From: an uncultured Paraglaciecola sp.
Lineage (GTDB): Bacteria > Pseudomonadota > Gammaproteobacteria > Enterobacterales > Alteromonadaceae
Assembly: GCF_913058035.1 (NCBI RefSeq)
Contig: NZ_CAJXPA010000028.1
Coordinates: forward strand, 1-34,589
Direction of reading: 5' to 3'
DNA: 34,589 nt
Shown here: piece by piece, positions 18,249 to 28,073 of the stretch
Layout: every line of letters starts with the position of its first letter
Position numbering within the stretch: position 1 is the first letter of the stretch
Position numbers and translations under genes: made by a program
Notes under the pieces: model-generated
What the model saw: the letters and a program-made list of their open reading frames with translations, nothing else
Database searches by the model: none
Told to the model about the DNA's origin: nothing

Positions 18249-18695
18249 CTATATATTCGCAGTAAGTATTCTATCCAGATGATTAGCAAAGTTCTGCCTA
18301 TCACTTTGGTTTAACGGCGGTGGTCCGCCTGACTGCTCACCGCTGGCACGCATTGTGTCCATGAAGTCACGAATGTTGAGTCTAGAGCGAATATTTTCAG
18401 TAGTGAACAACTCTCCTCTTGAACTTAATACTTGACCACCCTTTTCAATCACTTCTGCGGCTAAAGGAATATCACTGGTGATCACTAAATCGTTTGGTTC
18501 AATTTGTCGCACTATTTCATCGTCAGCCACATCAAATCCAGCACTCACTTGCATAGAGCGAATAAACTTAGACCCAGGTGTACGAATATATTGATTGGCC
18601 ACAAATATAGTTTCAACTTTTTTACGCTCTGCAGCGCGAAACAAAATATCTTTTATTACTACCGGACATGCGTCAGCATCTACCCAAATCTTCAC
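18249..18695 (-). CDS. yaiI: YaiI/YqxD family protein (DUF188)
   Basis: The 148-residue protein starts [18 protein letters not shown], the signature of the UPF0178/YaiI family, with a second acidic cluster in VADDEIV and VITSDIPLA. The fold is related to PIN/NYN nucleases, with conserved aspartates at D6, D8, about D75 and about D95, but the biological substrate is unknown. [16 protein letters not shown] and [21 protein letters not shown] are conserved tail motifs. It is convergent with rhlE and stands alone; downstream of its start there is a long non-coding stretch. Confidence 0.9.
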   Translation of the reverse strand: MKIWVDADACPVVIKDILFRAAERKKVETIFVANQYIRTPGSKFIRSMQVSAGFDVADDEIVRQIEPNDLVITSDIPLAAEVIEKGGQVLSSRGELFTTENIRSRLNIRDFMDTMRASGEQSGGPPPLNQSDRQNFANHLDRILTANI

Positions 18696-19160
18696 TGTAA
18701 CACTCTCTTTTTTTAATCATTAATTTATGAAACTGCGACATCATCCAATGATATCATTCTTGCATCTGCTGTTCTGTTGATAAGCTAATGTATGTTTTAG
18801 CTATTTCAAATTCTGGAAGAGCATTTCTGTACTGACTCAAAATTTCTAACTAAATGTTTTACATTCTGACGTCTGAGGCACTTATTTTCTAGCATTCACA
18901 AATTTTTGTAGCGAGTTTTCGTTTTACTAGCGGTATTAATTTAGGCTATTAGATAATGACATAGGTGATGTTCTTATGAAATCATCTGCAAAAATCAACG
19001 GCTTCTACTCTTTAAAGTGTTTAGACATTTTGATGACTGACATTCTGTTATTTGTTAATCCAATCAACTCTATATCTTACATTACCTTAAGATTATTAAT
19101 AAAAGTGACTGATTTATATAATGAAAAAATATTTTAGCGACTGCTGTATTTTTAATTTAT
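18696..19160. other. Intergenic stretch, mostly without recognised content
   Basis: This A/T-rich stretch separates yaiI from the decayed VWA gene. Apart from a 53-codon reading frame (18976-19137) nothing coding, repeated or strongly structured is visible. It may be further decayed sequence from the same lost locus. Confidence 0.6.
18976..19137 (+). CDS. Possible small protein, 53 residues
   Basis: ATG at 18976 is preceded by AGGTGA about 7 bases upstream and opens a 53-codon frame ending in TAG at 19135-19137. The product would be mildly hydrophobic (IlmTDILLFVNPINSISYIT region) with no motif I recognise. It lies in decayed surroundings and has no neighbours in the same direction, so it may be chance. 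Confidence 0.2.
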   Translation: MKSSAKINGFYSLKCLDILMTDILLFVNPINSISYITLRLLIKVTDLYNEKIF

Positions 19161-20154
19161 TTATTTGTTTGATATTATACCAAGTCTACTATTATTTTCA
19201 GCTTCCGTAACCGCTTTGTCTAATATACCAATACCGACAATACCTAGAACCGTTTTATTAGAGTGAATAATGTTGGTCACTGATATCTTGCCAATAATGA
19301 CTCTGTTTTAATAAACGGGCAAAACCCACATCACTAGCGGTAAACCTAACGTATTCTGATGATTGATTAAAATCTCCGTCCGAGACTAAGATATCACGGT
19401 TAACTCCCCACTCTTTTATAGATGCTTATTTTGCCATATTAAAGTTAAGCTCAATACCTGCCTGTCCATTAGTTGAGCCCCCAGCTGTGAGAGGTTGTCA
19501 TTACCTGCACAATATTGGATTTGTTGACACATTTAGTTGACTCCAACACCACATCAGATTTCAAGCTGTGATCTTTTAATATCTGGGGTGAATCCTTTTA
19601 AAAAAATCGCATAGTAAGCCGTTTTCCTGACCATGGTGAAGTGTCAATAGCGGTGTTAATTTTAAAAGGGACTTCATATTTACTTTTACTTTTACTTTTA
19701 CTTTTTTGAGGATAATCATAATAAAAATAATCGTTTAACTACTTTGTTCTTCATGCATCTTTAGGTGGCAGTATGCCCTGATTGAGCATGCAACAAATAT
19801 AAGTATAAATCGCGGTGTCAACATCAATTGAGAAAGTTAATGTGGGTGACTGTATCAACGACTTAATAACGTTTTAGTGTTGATGCTGATATTTTTTATT
19901 CACAATACGGAGCTTAACGTGCCTAAAACGATGAAACTATGAATGTTGAGATCCCATGGTCAGTGTATTGACATCAGCCATCAACTGTAACATCGACTTG
20001 TCTTGAATTAGTCGATTAGATAGCACCACTGGTGTTGATTTTTTAAGACTTATCTACTGCTTTTAAGTTTTTTCTTTTGTGTCAGAGCCGCAGGCTAATG
20101 CAAGTGTTAACGGTGCAATATTGATCAGATAACTTAGAATCGGAAATTTTATTG
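19161..20154 (-). pseudogene. Remnant of a YfbK-like von Willebrand A lipoprotein gene
   Basis: On the minus strand pieces in different frames line up in order with VWA proteins of the YfbK/DUF3520 type. They are a lipoprotein-like leader NIAPLTLALACGSDTKEK (about 20130-20070), SIDVDTAIYTY and MLNQGILPPKDA (about 19830-19750), YEVPFKINTAIDTSPWSGKR (about 19680-19620), STNGQAGIELNFNMAK (about 19480-19430), GVNRDILVSDGDFN (about 19410-19370) and the C-terminal-type YVRFTASDVGFARLL. Stops and frameshifts separate them. The MIDAS motif (DxSxS) expected between the third and fourth pieces is gone, and the segment between the SDGDFN piece and the C-terminus is also deleted. The remaining tail closes with TAA at 19161-19163. 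The normal protein binds metal-dependent ligands at the envelope; its exact role is unknown. Confidence 0.75.
19679..19702 (-). repeat. Four tandem TTTACT hexamers in the VWA remnant
   Basis: Four exact copies of TTTACT (AGTAAA on the coding strand) would encode Ser-Lys repeats just before the YEVPFKINTA piece of the decayed gene. It looks like a slippage expansion, before or after inactivation. Confidence 0.85.
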
Positions 20155-20479
20155 TTATTTAAACTTAGAAGATTAAAAAATTAGTACTTTTCATCAAAAC
20201 ATTCTTTTGTTGAAAAATTTAAAGCCGTTGGGTTTTCCTTGCCAACGGATCAGATAATCAAAAGGGTTAATTATTTAAAGGGTTATGAAATTAATCATTT
20301 AAACCAACAATTGGTGAATATCACTAATGGTTACAAATTAACACATACGCTTCATTGTAAGAATCTTGCTATCCACTTGTTTTATAACACTATTTTTTAG
20401 TTGGCATAGTCGATGCTAATCACAGTCGATGCTAACTGTGAGCAGATACACATATTTACTTGTTTTTACGGAACCTAAA
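20155..20479. other. Leader region of the efflux operon
   Basis: This 325-base stretch contains no gene. It must hold the promoter of the RND operon, but I see no convincing -35/-10 pair; TATAAC near 20383 is the best -10. A 7-bp perfect stem (CCGTTGG 20225-20231 with CCAACGG 20242-20248) and several TTAAT/ATTAA-rich patches could be regulator sites. No regulator gene is adjacent. Confidence 0.5.
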
Positions 20480-21616
20480 ATGAAATCGATAATGAATAAA
20501 AAAGTTGGCCGCAGATTACTTTTAATATTACCTATGCTGCTGTCAGTTAGCCTTTTAAGTAGTTGTGGAGATGCTGAAGCCTTAGACACTAAAGAAATGT
20601 TGGTTGTATCGGTTCCCGTAGAAGTTTCGACATTATCGATCGGACATATATCTTCAAACTATTCAACTACAGCGGTGCTAGAGGCAAAAGAAGAAGCGTT
20701 CGTGGTGCCAAGAGCATCTGGGATCATCGAACATATCTATGTTGAAGAAGGTGATTATGTTGAAAAAGGGCACATATTGGCACAAATAGAACCCCGTCGT
20801 TATCACTTAAACCTAGACCGAGCAAAAGCAGATTTAGTCGGCATTGAAAAAGAATTACAAAAAATTAATAAGGTATATAATAAAAAGTTAGTTAGTGACA
20901 ATACTTATGACAAATTAACAGCTCAATATGAATCCGCTAAAGCAACCCGATCCCTTGCCGAATTAGATTTAAAAGAAGCCACAATAACAGCACCAATATC
21001 AGGCTATATCGCTGTACGAAATGCTAAGGTAGGTAATCTGAGTGAGTCTTTTCAACGTGAAAGAATGTTCCATATCGTTCAACAAAAAGAACTATACGGA
21101 ATTGTCTATTTACCTGAAAAAGAACTTTCTAGAGTGCATAAAGGGCAACAGGCCTCTTTAAATTTAACTGCATTTGACGGTGCTGATATCATTGCGTTTG
21201 TTGAACGTATCAGCCCAGTCATCGATTCAAAAACGGGTACTTTTAAAGTCACATTACGTGTACCTAATCCTGATAACTTACTCAAGTCAGGCATGTTCGC
21301 TCAGGTTAAATTAAATTATGACACCAAACAAAACGCAGTGCTTCTTCCTCGTAAAGCTCTTCTGTCTATCGACGATAATATCAATGTATTTGTTGTCAAA
21401 AACGGTATTGCCAATAAAAAAGCCGTCACTGTAGGCTACCAAGAAGGTGAGGTGATAGAGATATTATCTGGCTTAACAGGTTCAGAACAAGTCGTTATCA
21501 CTGGGCATCAGAACCTAAGAGACCAAGCCCCTGTCGAAATTGTTAATGATGACGTAAGACTAAACAAACCGTTAGAATTAGCTCAGGAAATGTCTAATCA
21601 GACAGGTAAAGGATAA
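20480..21616 (+). CDS. RND efflux periplasmic adaptor (membrane fusion lipoprotein)
   Basis: The 378-residue protein is an HlyD/AcrA-type adaptor that would link the inner-membrane pumps to an outer-membrane channel. It has a lipoprotein signal with lipobox LLSSC (Cys 29). Next come a biotinyl-lipoyl half-motif (SGIIEHIYVEEGDYVEKGHIL), a short alpha-helical hairpin around residues 110-165, the second half (ATITAPISGYIAVRNAKVGN), a beta-barrel and a membrane-proximal domain ending in GSEQVVITGHQNLRDQAPVE. I use the ATG at 20480; the frame is open to 20429 but those 17 codons are not signal-peptide-like. The hairpin is short, as in adaptors of heavy-metal or solvent-type pumps. It lies 10 bases before the first pump gene. 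Confidence 0.9.
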   Translation: MKSIMNKKVGRRLLLILPMLLSVSLLSSCGDAEALDTKEMLVVSVPVEVSTLSIGHISSNYSTTAVLEAKEEAFVVPRASGIIEHIYVEEGDYVEKGHILAQIEPRRYHLNLDRAKADLVGIEKELQKINKVYNKKLVSDNTYDKLTAQYESAKATRSLAELDLKEATITAPISGYIAVRNAKVGNLSESFQRERMFHIVQQKELYGIVYLPEKELSRVHKGQQASLNLTAFDGADIIAFVERISPVIDSKTGTFKVTLRVPNPDNLLKSGMFAQVKLNYDTKQNAVLLPRKALLSIDDNINVFVVKNGIANKKAVTVGYQEGEVIEILSGLTGSEQVVITGHQNLRDQAPVEIVNDDVRLNKPLELAQEMSNQTGKG

Positions 21617-21626
21617 GGGGCCTGTT

Positions 21627-24600
21627 ATGAACATTGTTGATATTGCAGTCAAACGGCCAGTCACGATATGGATGTTTACTTTTGCGATTATTTTATTTGG
21701 TATGGTTTCATTATCTCGTTTGGCGATAAACTTGTTACCGGAACTGTCCTACCCTACCTTGACTATCCGCACAGACTATATTGGCGCAGCGCCTAACGAA
21801 ATCGAACAACTAGTATCCAAACCCATTGAAGAAACTATCGGGGTGGTTAAAGGGGTGCGAACTGTTACTTCAAACTCCAAAACCGGACAATCTGATGTAC
21901 TACTCGAATTTGATTGGGGCACAGATATGGATTTAGCTAGTCTTGAAGTACGTGAAAAGCTTGACACACTGCAATTACCCTTGGATATCAAAAAACCTTT
22001 ATTACTGCGCTTTAATCCTAGCTTAGATCCGGTTATGCGCTTTGGTCTAGGGGGTGCAAAAGTCATCGCAACAAACGATCCAGCTTCAACAAAAGGTAGT
22101 CAACAGTTAGGCTTAACCGACCAAGGTATCAAAGCGCTGCGTATCTATGGCGAAGAGCAAATAAAGCGGCAACTAGAATCTGTAGTTGGTGTGGCATCAG
22201 TGAAAGTCAGTGGTGGTTTAGAAAATGAAATTCAGGTTCTTGTTGACCAGCAAAAAAGTAGTCAGTTGAACATCCCTCTCAGTCAGATCATTAAACGACT
22301 AAAAGATGAAAACGTTAATTCATCTGGTGGCCGAGTAAAAGATGGCTCACAAGAGTATTTAGTACGCACCTTAAATCAATTTCAAACCTTAGACGATATA
22401 CGCAACTTGTTTATTGCTAACCGAGAAGGCAGAAACATTCGTTTAGGTGATATTGCCATCGTGCAGGATGCACACAAAGAGCCAACGAGTATGAACCGCT
22501 TTAATGGATTTTCAGGCGTAGAAATAGCTATTTACAAGGAAGGCGATGCAAACACGGTTCAAGTGGCTAAAAACATAAAATTTAGAATCGCCCAGTTGCA
22601 AGATGAAATACCGAGCCAATATCAATTGCAGTTGGTATATGATCAATCTAAGTTTATCGCCAGTGCTATTGATGAGGTAAAAACCGCAGCCGTTATAGGG
22701 GGCTTGCTTGCAATGTTGGTGTTGTATCTGTTCCTGAAAAACATTTGGTCAACATTAATTATTTCTATTTCTATTCCTGTCTCAATTATTGCCACTTTTA
22801 ATCTTATGTATAGCAATAACATAAGTTTGAATATTATGAGTTTAGGGGGTATTGCGTTAGCTATCGGTCTATTAGTTGATAACAGCATAGTGGTGTTAGA
22901 GAATATTGCTCGGCATAAAATTAAGACTAAGGACTTCAAACAGGCCGCAGTTATAGGCACCAAAGAAGTTTCTATGGCCATCATCGCATCAACATTAACA
23001 ACCATGGCTGTATTTTTTCCATTGGTCTTTGTTGAAGGCATAGCCGGTCAATTATTTAGCGACCAAGCATTAACGGTTACCTTTGCCTTAGCTGCCTCTT
23101 TAGTTGTGGCACTGACGCTAATACCTATGTTGGCAGCAAGAGAGAAATCTACTGAAACGTCTGCCAGTAGACAAGCCATAGATTTAGGTGAAAGCCTGAA
23201 AAAAACCATTCCAACTACCAAAATAGGCTGGTTATTTCATTATTTGTCACTTCCTCTTTACGGGTTAATTCAATTAGTTTTCCATTTTATCCCTTTTGTT
23301 ATTACGTCCTTTATCATTTTGTTATTCAGGCTATTAGGTAAGATATTGAGTGCTTTATTTCACCCACTATTATGGATATTTGACAAGTTTTTTGTCCAAA
23401 TCGAAAAAATCTACTTACATACACTTCAACAAGCGTTGCGTCTTCGTTTGTTAATTTTAACCGGTGTAATAGCCGTGTCCTTAGCATCAGTGTTGTTATT
23501 GCCCAAGTTAGGCATGGAATTGATCCCTGATATGTCTCAAGGTGAATTTTATGTCGAAATCAACTTACCGACAGGATCTCAATTAGAAAACACCGATCGA
23601 GTGATTGCTGACTTAGCCAACTTTACCGCCGAGCTAGATGGTGTAAAACGAACCTATGCCTTAGCAGGTACCGGAAGCTTAATGAATGTATCAGCCAGTC
23701 AAGGTGGTGAATATTGGGGTAAGCTAAATGTTGTGATGCAAAATGATAGCTCAGCTCACACACATCAAATCGCGATTGATAAAATGCGTGGATACTTATC
23801 AAAACAAGCAGGAGTTCAAAGTAAGTTTGGTAAACCCGCATTGTTTACTTTTGCGACACCTTTGGCAGTGCAAATCGTGGGTTATGATCTTGAAAACTTG
23901 TTTAAGTACAGTCAAAAAATAGAAACTATAATGCAAGCTGACAATCGCTTTTCCGATGTTGGATCCTCTTTACAATCCGGTAATCCGGAGCTCAAAATTA
24001 AATTTGATCATAGCAAACTTGCTCAGCTTGGTATCAATGCACCTGATGTATCTAAACTTATTTCTGCAAAAATTGGAGGCGAAGTCGCAACTAAATTCAG
24101 TATTGAAGACCGTAAAGTTGATATCTTAGTTAGAGCTATTGAAAAACAACGGGATTCTATTACTGATATTGGCCAAATGATTGTTAATCCCGGTGCAAAC
24201 CCATCTATTCCTTTAACAGCAGTAGCAGACATTATCATGTCAATTGGTCCCAGTGAAATCACACGTATAGGCCAAGAGCGAGTCGCAGTGATATCAGCTA
24301 ATTTAAATTATGGCGATTTAAATGAAGCAGTATTAGCCGTGCAGCAACATATTGATAGTGTAAAATTGCCTTCAAACATGCAGGCTAAAGTAGCTGGCCA
24401 GAGTGAAGAAATGGAAAATAGTTTTCAATCTTTACAGTTTGCTTTAGCTTTGGCGATATTTCTAGTGTATCTGGTCATGGCCTCACAATTTGAGTCCTTA
24501 TTGCACCCATTGTTGATTTTATTTACGGTGCCTTTGGCTTGTGCTGGCTCTATTTATGGACTGTACTTTTCTGGCACCAGTATTAGTGTTGTGGTGTTTA

Positions 24601-24974
24601 TTGGGCTAATTATGTTAGCAGGCATTGTGGTCAATAATGCCATAGTGTTGATAGACCGAATTAACCAACTGCGTGCATCGGGATTAGAAAAAACAACCGC
24701 GATCATTGAAGCAGCACAAAGTCGATTAAGACCCATTTTAATGACTACTTTGACTACCTCATTAGGTTTATTACCTATGGCTATCGGTTTAGGAGATGGG
24801 GCTGAAATCCGCACACCGATGGCTGTTACTGTGATATATGGTTTATTATTCGCAACCCTACTTACCTTGTTTTTTATACCTGTAATATACAGCCTATTTG
24901 ATCGCAAAAAGTTTGAAACACAATCAGACATATTGCCAACAAACCCTACTAAAGGGGGATCAATTTATGGATAA
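21627..24974 (+). CDS. RND efflux transporter, first of a tandem pair, with extra membrane insert
   Basis: The 1115-residue protein is a hydrophobe/amphiphile-type RND pump: TM1 at about 12-32, a large periplasmic porter domain, TM2-6 at about 350-500, a second porter domain and TM8-12 up to about 1095. Proton-relay TM4 reads LLVDNSIVVLEN, with D418 kept and asparagine at the second AcrB aspartate position. TM10 has GIVVNNAIVLIDRIN. Between TM6 and TM7 (about residues 505-605) there is an insert of about 100 residues with at least two hydrophobic stretches (LYGLIQLVFHFIPFVI, FIILLFRLLGKILSALF). That makes the protein longer than AcrB or MdtB (about 1040-1050). Substrates cannot be read from sequence. 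It overlaps the next pump gene by 8 bases. Confidence 0.92.
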   Translation: MNIVDIAVKRPVTIWMFTFAIILFGMVSLSRLAINLLPELSYPTLTIRTDYIGAAPNEIEQLVSKPIEETIGVVKGVRTVTSNSKTGQSDVLLEFDWGTDMDLASLEVREKLDTLQLPLDIKKPLLLRFNPSLDPVMRFGLGGAKVIATNDPASTKGSQQLGLTDQGIKALRIYGEEQIKRQLESVVGVASVKVSGGLENEIQVLVDQQKSSQLNIPLSQIIKRLKDENVNSSGGRVKDGSQEYLVRTLNQFQTLDDIRNLFIANREGRNIRLGDIAIVQDAHKEPTSMNRFNGFSGVEIAIYKEGDANTVQVAKNIKFRIAQLQDEIPSQYQLQLVYDQSKFIASAIDEVKTAAVIGGLLAMLVLYLFLKNIWSTLIISISIPVSIIATFNLMYSNNISLNIMSLGGIALAIGLLVDNSIVVLENIARHKIKTKDFKQAAVIGTKEVSMAIIASTLTTMAVFFPLVFVEGIAGQLFSDQALTVTFALAASLVVALTLIPMLAAREKSTETSASRQAIDLGESLKKTIPTTKIGWLFHYLSLPLYGLIQLVFHFIPFVITSFIILLFRLLGKILSALFHPLLWIFDKFFVQIEKIYLHTLQQALRLRLLILTGVIAVSLASVLLLPKLGMELIPDMSQGEFYVEINLPTGSQLENTDRVIADLANFTAELDGVKRTYALAGTGSLMNVSASQGGEYWGKLNVVMQNDSSAHTHQIAIDKMRGYLSKQAGVQSKFGKPALFTFATPLAVQIVGYDLENLFKYSQKIETIMQADNRFSDVGSSLQSGNPELKIKFDHSKLAQLGINAPDVSKLISAKIGGEVATKFSIEDRKVDILVRAIEKQRDSITDIGQMIVNPGANPSIPLTAVADIIMSIGPSEITRIGQERVAVISANLNYGDLNEAVLAVQQHIDSVKLPSNMQAKVAGQSEEMENSFQSLQFALALAIFLVYLVMASQFESLLHPLLILFTVPLACAGSIYGLYFSGTSISVVVFIGLIMLAGIVVNNAIVLIDRINQLRASGLEKTTAIIEAAQSRLRPILMTTLTTSLGLLPMAIGLGDGAEIRTPMAVTVIYGLLFATLLTLFFIPVIYSLFDRKKFETQSDILPTNPTKGGSIYG

Positions 24975-27900
24975 GTTCGAAAGTGCTGCTTCCGCATTAG
25001 CCGATTTTGCCATACGACGCCCTGTGACCATTGGTATGTTATTTTTATCTATGTTGGTATTTGGGATTATATCTAGTCAACTTTTACCACTGGAGAAATT
25101 TCCCAGCATCGACATCCCCGAAATCGCTATTCGTATTCCATATAATGACGCGACGCCAGTTGAGGTGGAAAAAATGATCACTAGGCCGGTAGAAGAAGCT
25201 TTGGCCACTATGTCTGGTATCAAACGTTTACGTTCTCGATCATCTGAGGACGGTTCTGAAGTTCAATTACAATTTGCATGGGATGAAAACCTTAAAGCTA
25301 AGGGCATTGAAGCCAGAGAGAAAATTGATGCCATACGGGCAGATTTACCCGATGATGTTGAGCGTGTATTGGTTTACCAATTTAATACTAATGATATGCC
25401 GATTTTTTCTTTGCGTGTATCCAGTAAACGCGACTTATCTAGTGCCTATGATTTACTTGAGCGAAACTTAAAACGCCCAATCGAAAGAGTAGCGGGTGTA
25501 TCTAAAGTTGAACTTTATGGCGTCACAAAAAAACAAATATCTATTCGTTTAGATCAACAGCTGATGGCAGCACTGCAAGTTGATACCAATGAATTGTCCA
25601 GCGCTTTAAGTAATGCCAACTTTTCCCTTACTGCTGGCAGTTTTATTGATTCAGATATTCAGCAAAAAATCACCGTTAATCCTCAAGGCGAGTTTACAAG
25701 CTTACAAGAAATCCGCGACTTAATGATTAAGAAAGGTGTACGACTTAGCGATATTGCTTTGGTAAAATACGAGAAACCTAAACGTATTGAAGGTCGTCAT
25801 TTAGATAAATCCTACGCAGTAGGGTTTAACATTTATCGCGAGTCAACCAGTAATATGGTCGAAGTGGCCAGTAACGTGTTAAACGTCATTGATGACGCTA
25901 GTTTAAACCCTGCATTTGACGGCATTCACTTATATATTATGCAAAACGAAGCAGAAAGTGTGACAGAGTCATTATCTGACCTACTCAGTGCTGGTATGAT
26001 TGGTGCGTTATTATCGTTAATTGTCCTTTACGCTTTTCTTCGTAATGTGAGCAGTACTTTATTAGTGGTGTTATCTGTACCTTTTAGCATTTGTATTACT
26101 TTAGGTTGCATGTACATGATGGGTTATACCATCAATATTTTATCTATGATGGGCCTAATGTTAGCAGTCGGTATGTTAGTAGATAATGCGGTGGTGGTAA
26201 CTGAAAGTATTTCCCAGGAGAGGGAGAAAAACCCTGATGTTGTTGCGGCCACAAAAGCAGGGGTGGGCAAAGTAAGCTTGGCCGTTATTGCTGGAACAAT
26301 CACCACCGCTATCGTTTTTTTACCTAATATTGTTGGTGCTAAGGTCAACATCACTGTTTTTTTAGAACATGTTGCCATTGCAATATGTATCTCATTATTT
26401 GCTTCGTTATTGATATCTCAGACCCTTATCCCACTACTTTCCACTAAAATCAATCCTAAGGTAGACAAGAAAACTAAGAGTAAACACCCCAAACGAAGCA
26501 CAAAAATAGCGACATGGTATAAACATCTTTTGATCTGGACCCTTAACAACCAAGGTAAAACTAGCTTAATTGCTATTTTGATTCTTGGTAGTACAGCACT
26601 GCCAATGCAGCATGTCACCAGTGATGATGATAACAACGATAATCAAAGCCAAATTTGGATGAACTATGACATACAGGGTAGTTTCAGTTTGGAAGAAGTT
26701 GAAAAAACGGTTACCAAAATGGAAGCATACTTGTATACCAATCAACAGGAATTTCATATTAAACAAGTTTATACTTATTACACAGCTGGGTTTGCTGTGT
26801 CAGGTATTACCCTAATAGATGATATACCTATGTCGCAATCAGAAATTAAAAAACTGATCACGGAAAATTTACCCACGTTTGTTAGAGCAAAACCCTCGTT
26901 CCAATGGGAAGAAGGTAATGGCGGCGGTATTCAAATGACCATCGTAGGAGAGTCATCCGAAAGACTCGGACAAATCGCTGAACAAATCGTTCCTATTTTG
27001 GGTAATGTAGAAGGGCTATCCGAAGTCAAAACTGATACTAGTTGGCAAAAACAGGAATTACAAATTGTCATAAATAGTCAAAAAGCATTTCGCTTTGGGC
27101 TCAACAGCACTGATATTTCTCGTGTCGTATCGACTGCGCTGCGCGGTACTAATCTTCGCACGTTTCGCTACGGGGACAGCGGTGAGGTGGGCATTCGATT
27201 AATGTATGACAAAGAGCTGCAAAATTCAGTTGATGCCTTAAAAAACTTAACTATCACTCGAATATCGGGACAAAATATCACATTAGATATGATTGCTAAA
27301 TTAACCGTTAAACCAAGGCTTTCAGAAATTAACCGTAGCTATCGGCAAACTTCAACTACCATTCGCGGCAATTTACAAGATGGCTTTACTCTAGAAGATG
27401 CTCAAAAAAGTATTGAGGGAGTCATGCAACACATCAAATTACCTACAGGTTACGATTGGACATTTGATGGAAGTATTAAACGCCAAAATCAAAACGAAGA
27501 TGCGATGCAAACTAATATGTTGCTCGCGTTAATTATGATTTATATTGTAATGGCGGCTTTGTTTGAATCATTATTATTACCAACTGCTGTTATTACTTCA
27601 TTATTATTTTCAATGACAGGGGTCTTCTGGGCTTTGTTTGCAACAGGTTTAGATATGTCCATCATGAGTATGATCGGTATGTTAATACTCATGGGAATAG
27701 TAGTGAACAACGGTATTGTCCTAGTAGATAGGATAAATCAGCTAATAAATATTGGATACTCAGTGCAACAAGCCATCATTGAGGCGTGTTTAACTCGCGT
27801 GAAACCAATACTGATGACGGTAGCCACAACCGTACTAGGTTTGGTGCCATTGGCAATAGGTAGCACTCAAATTGGCGGTGATGGGCCACCCTACTCCCCG

Positions 27901-28056
27901 ATGGCAATTTCGATTATTGGTGGTTTGATATTTTCTACATTAACCAGTCTGGTATTAGTACCACTGACTTATTTGTTATTGCTCAAACTCAGAGCAAAAA
28001 CCATCAATATGATCACTAATAGTAAAGATATGGTCAACCGAGTCATAAACGTTTGA
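24967..28056 (+). CDS. RND efflux transporter, second of a tandem pair
   Basis: The 1029-residue protein is a second complete RND pump. TM1 is at about 20-40 (RRPVTIGMLFLSMLVFGII) after a cytoplasmic amphipathic lead. TM4 reads GMLVDNAVVVTES with D406 followed by N407, and TM10 reads GIVVNNGIVLVDRINQL. It has no extra insert between TM6 and TM7, unlike its partner. I start at ATG 24967, preceded by AAAGGGGGA; this start overlaps the stop of the first pump (ATGGATAA). The frame is open to 24898, but that part lies inside the first pump gene. Paired pumps with one adaptor recall MdtABC, where MdtB and MdtC form a mixed trimer; whether these two do so is inference. Confidence 0.92.
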   Translation: MDKFESAASALADFAIRRPVTIGMLFLSMLVFGIISSQLLPLEKFPSIDIPEIAIRIPYNDATPVEVEKMITRPVEEALATMSGIKRLRSRSSEDGSEVQLQFAWDENLKAKGIEAREKIDAIRADLPDDVERVLVYQFNTNDMPIFSLRVSSKRDLSSAYDLLERNLKRPIERVAGVSKVELYGVTKKQISIRLDQQLMAALQVDTNELSSALSNANFSLTAGSFIDSDIQQKITVNPQGEFTSLQEIRDLMIKKGVRLSDIALVKYEKPKRIEGRHLDKSYAVGFNIYRESTSNMVEVASNVLNVIDDASLNPAFDGIHLYIMQNEAESVTESLSDLLSAGMIGALLSLIVLYAFLRNVSSTLLVVLSVPFSICITLGCMYMMGYTINILSMMGLMLAVGMLVDNAVVVTESISQEREKNPDVVAATKAGVGKVSLAVIAGTITTAIVFLPNIVGAKVNITVFLEHVAIAICISLFASLLISQTLIPLLSTKINPKVDKKTKSKHPKRSTKIATWYKHLLIWTLNNQGKTSLIAILILGSTALPMQHVTSDDDNNDNQSQIWMNYDIQGSFSLEEVEKTVTKMEAYLYTNQQEFHIKQVYTYYTAGFAVSGITLIDDIPMSQSEIKKLITENLPTFVRAKPSFQWEEGNGGGIQMTIVGESSERLGQIAEQIVPILGNVEGLSEVKTDTSWQKQELQIVINSQKAFRFGLNSTDISRVVSTALRGTNLRTFRYGDSGEVGIRLMYDKELQNSVDALKNLTITRISGQNITLDMIAKLTVKPRLSEINRSYRQTSTTIRGNLQDGFTLEDAQKSIEGVMQHIKLPTGYDWTFDGSIKRQNQNEDAMQTNMLLALIMIYIVMAALFESLLLPTAVITSLLFSMTGVFWALFATGLDMSIMSMIGMLILMGIVVNNGIVLVDRINQLINIGYSVQQAIIEACLTRVKPILMTVATTVLGLVPLAIGSTQIGGDGPPYSPMAISIIGGLIFSTLTSLVLVPLTYLLLLKLRAKTINMITNSKDMVNRVINV

Positions 28057-28073
28057 GGAAGGCTCAGAACATA

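Noticed and set aside
19679..19702. TTTACT repeats as a CRISPR or regulatory iteron array
   Set aside because: Units are six bases with no spacers and lie inside a decayed coding region; simple slippage is sufficient.
20480..28056. Naming the efflux genes mdtA, mdtB and mdtC
   Set aside because: Layout is similar, but the adaptor is a lipoprotein with a short hairpin and the first pump has a large insert; sequence similarity to MdtB/MdtC looked no closer than to other RND pumps.
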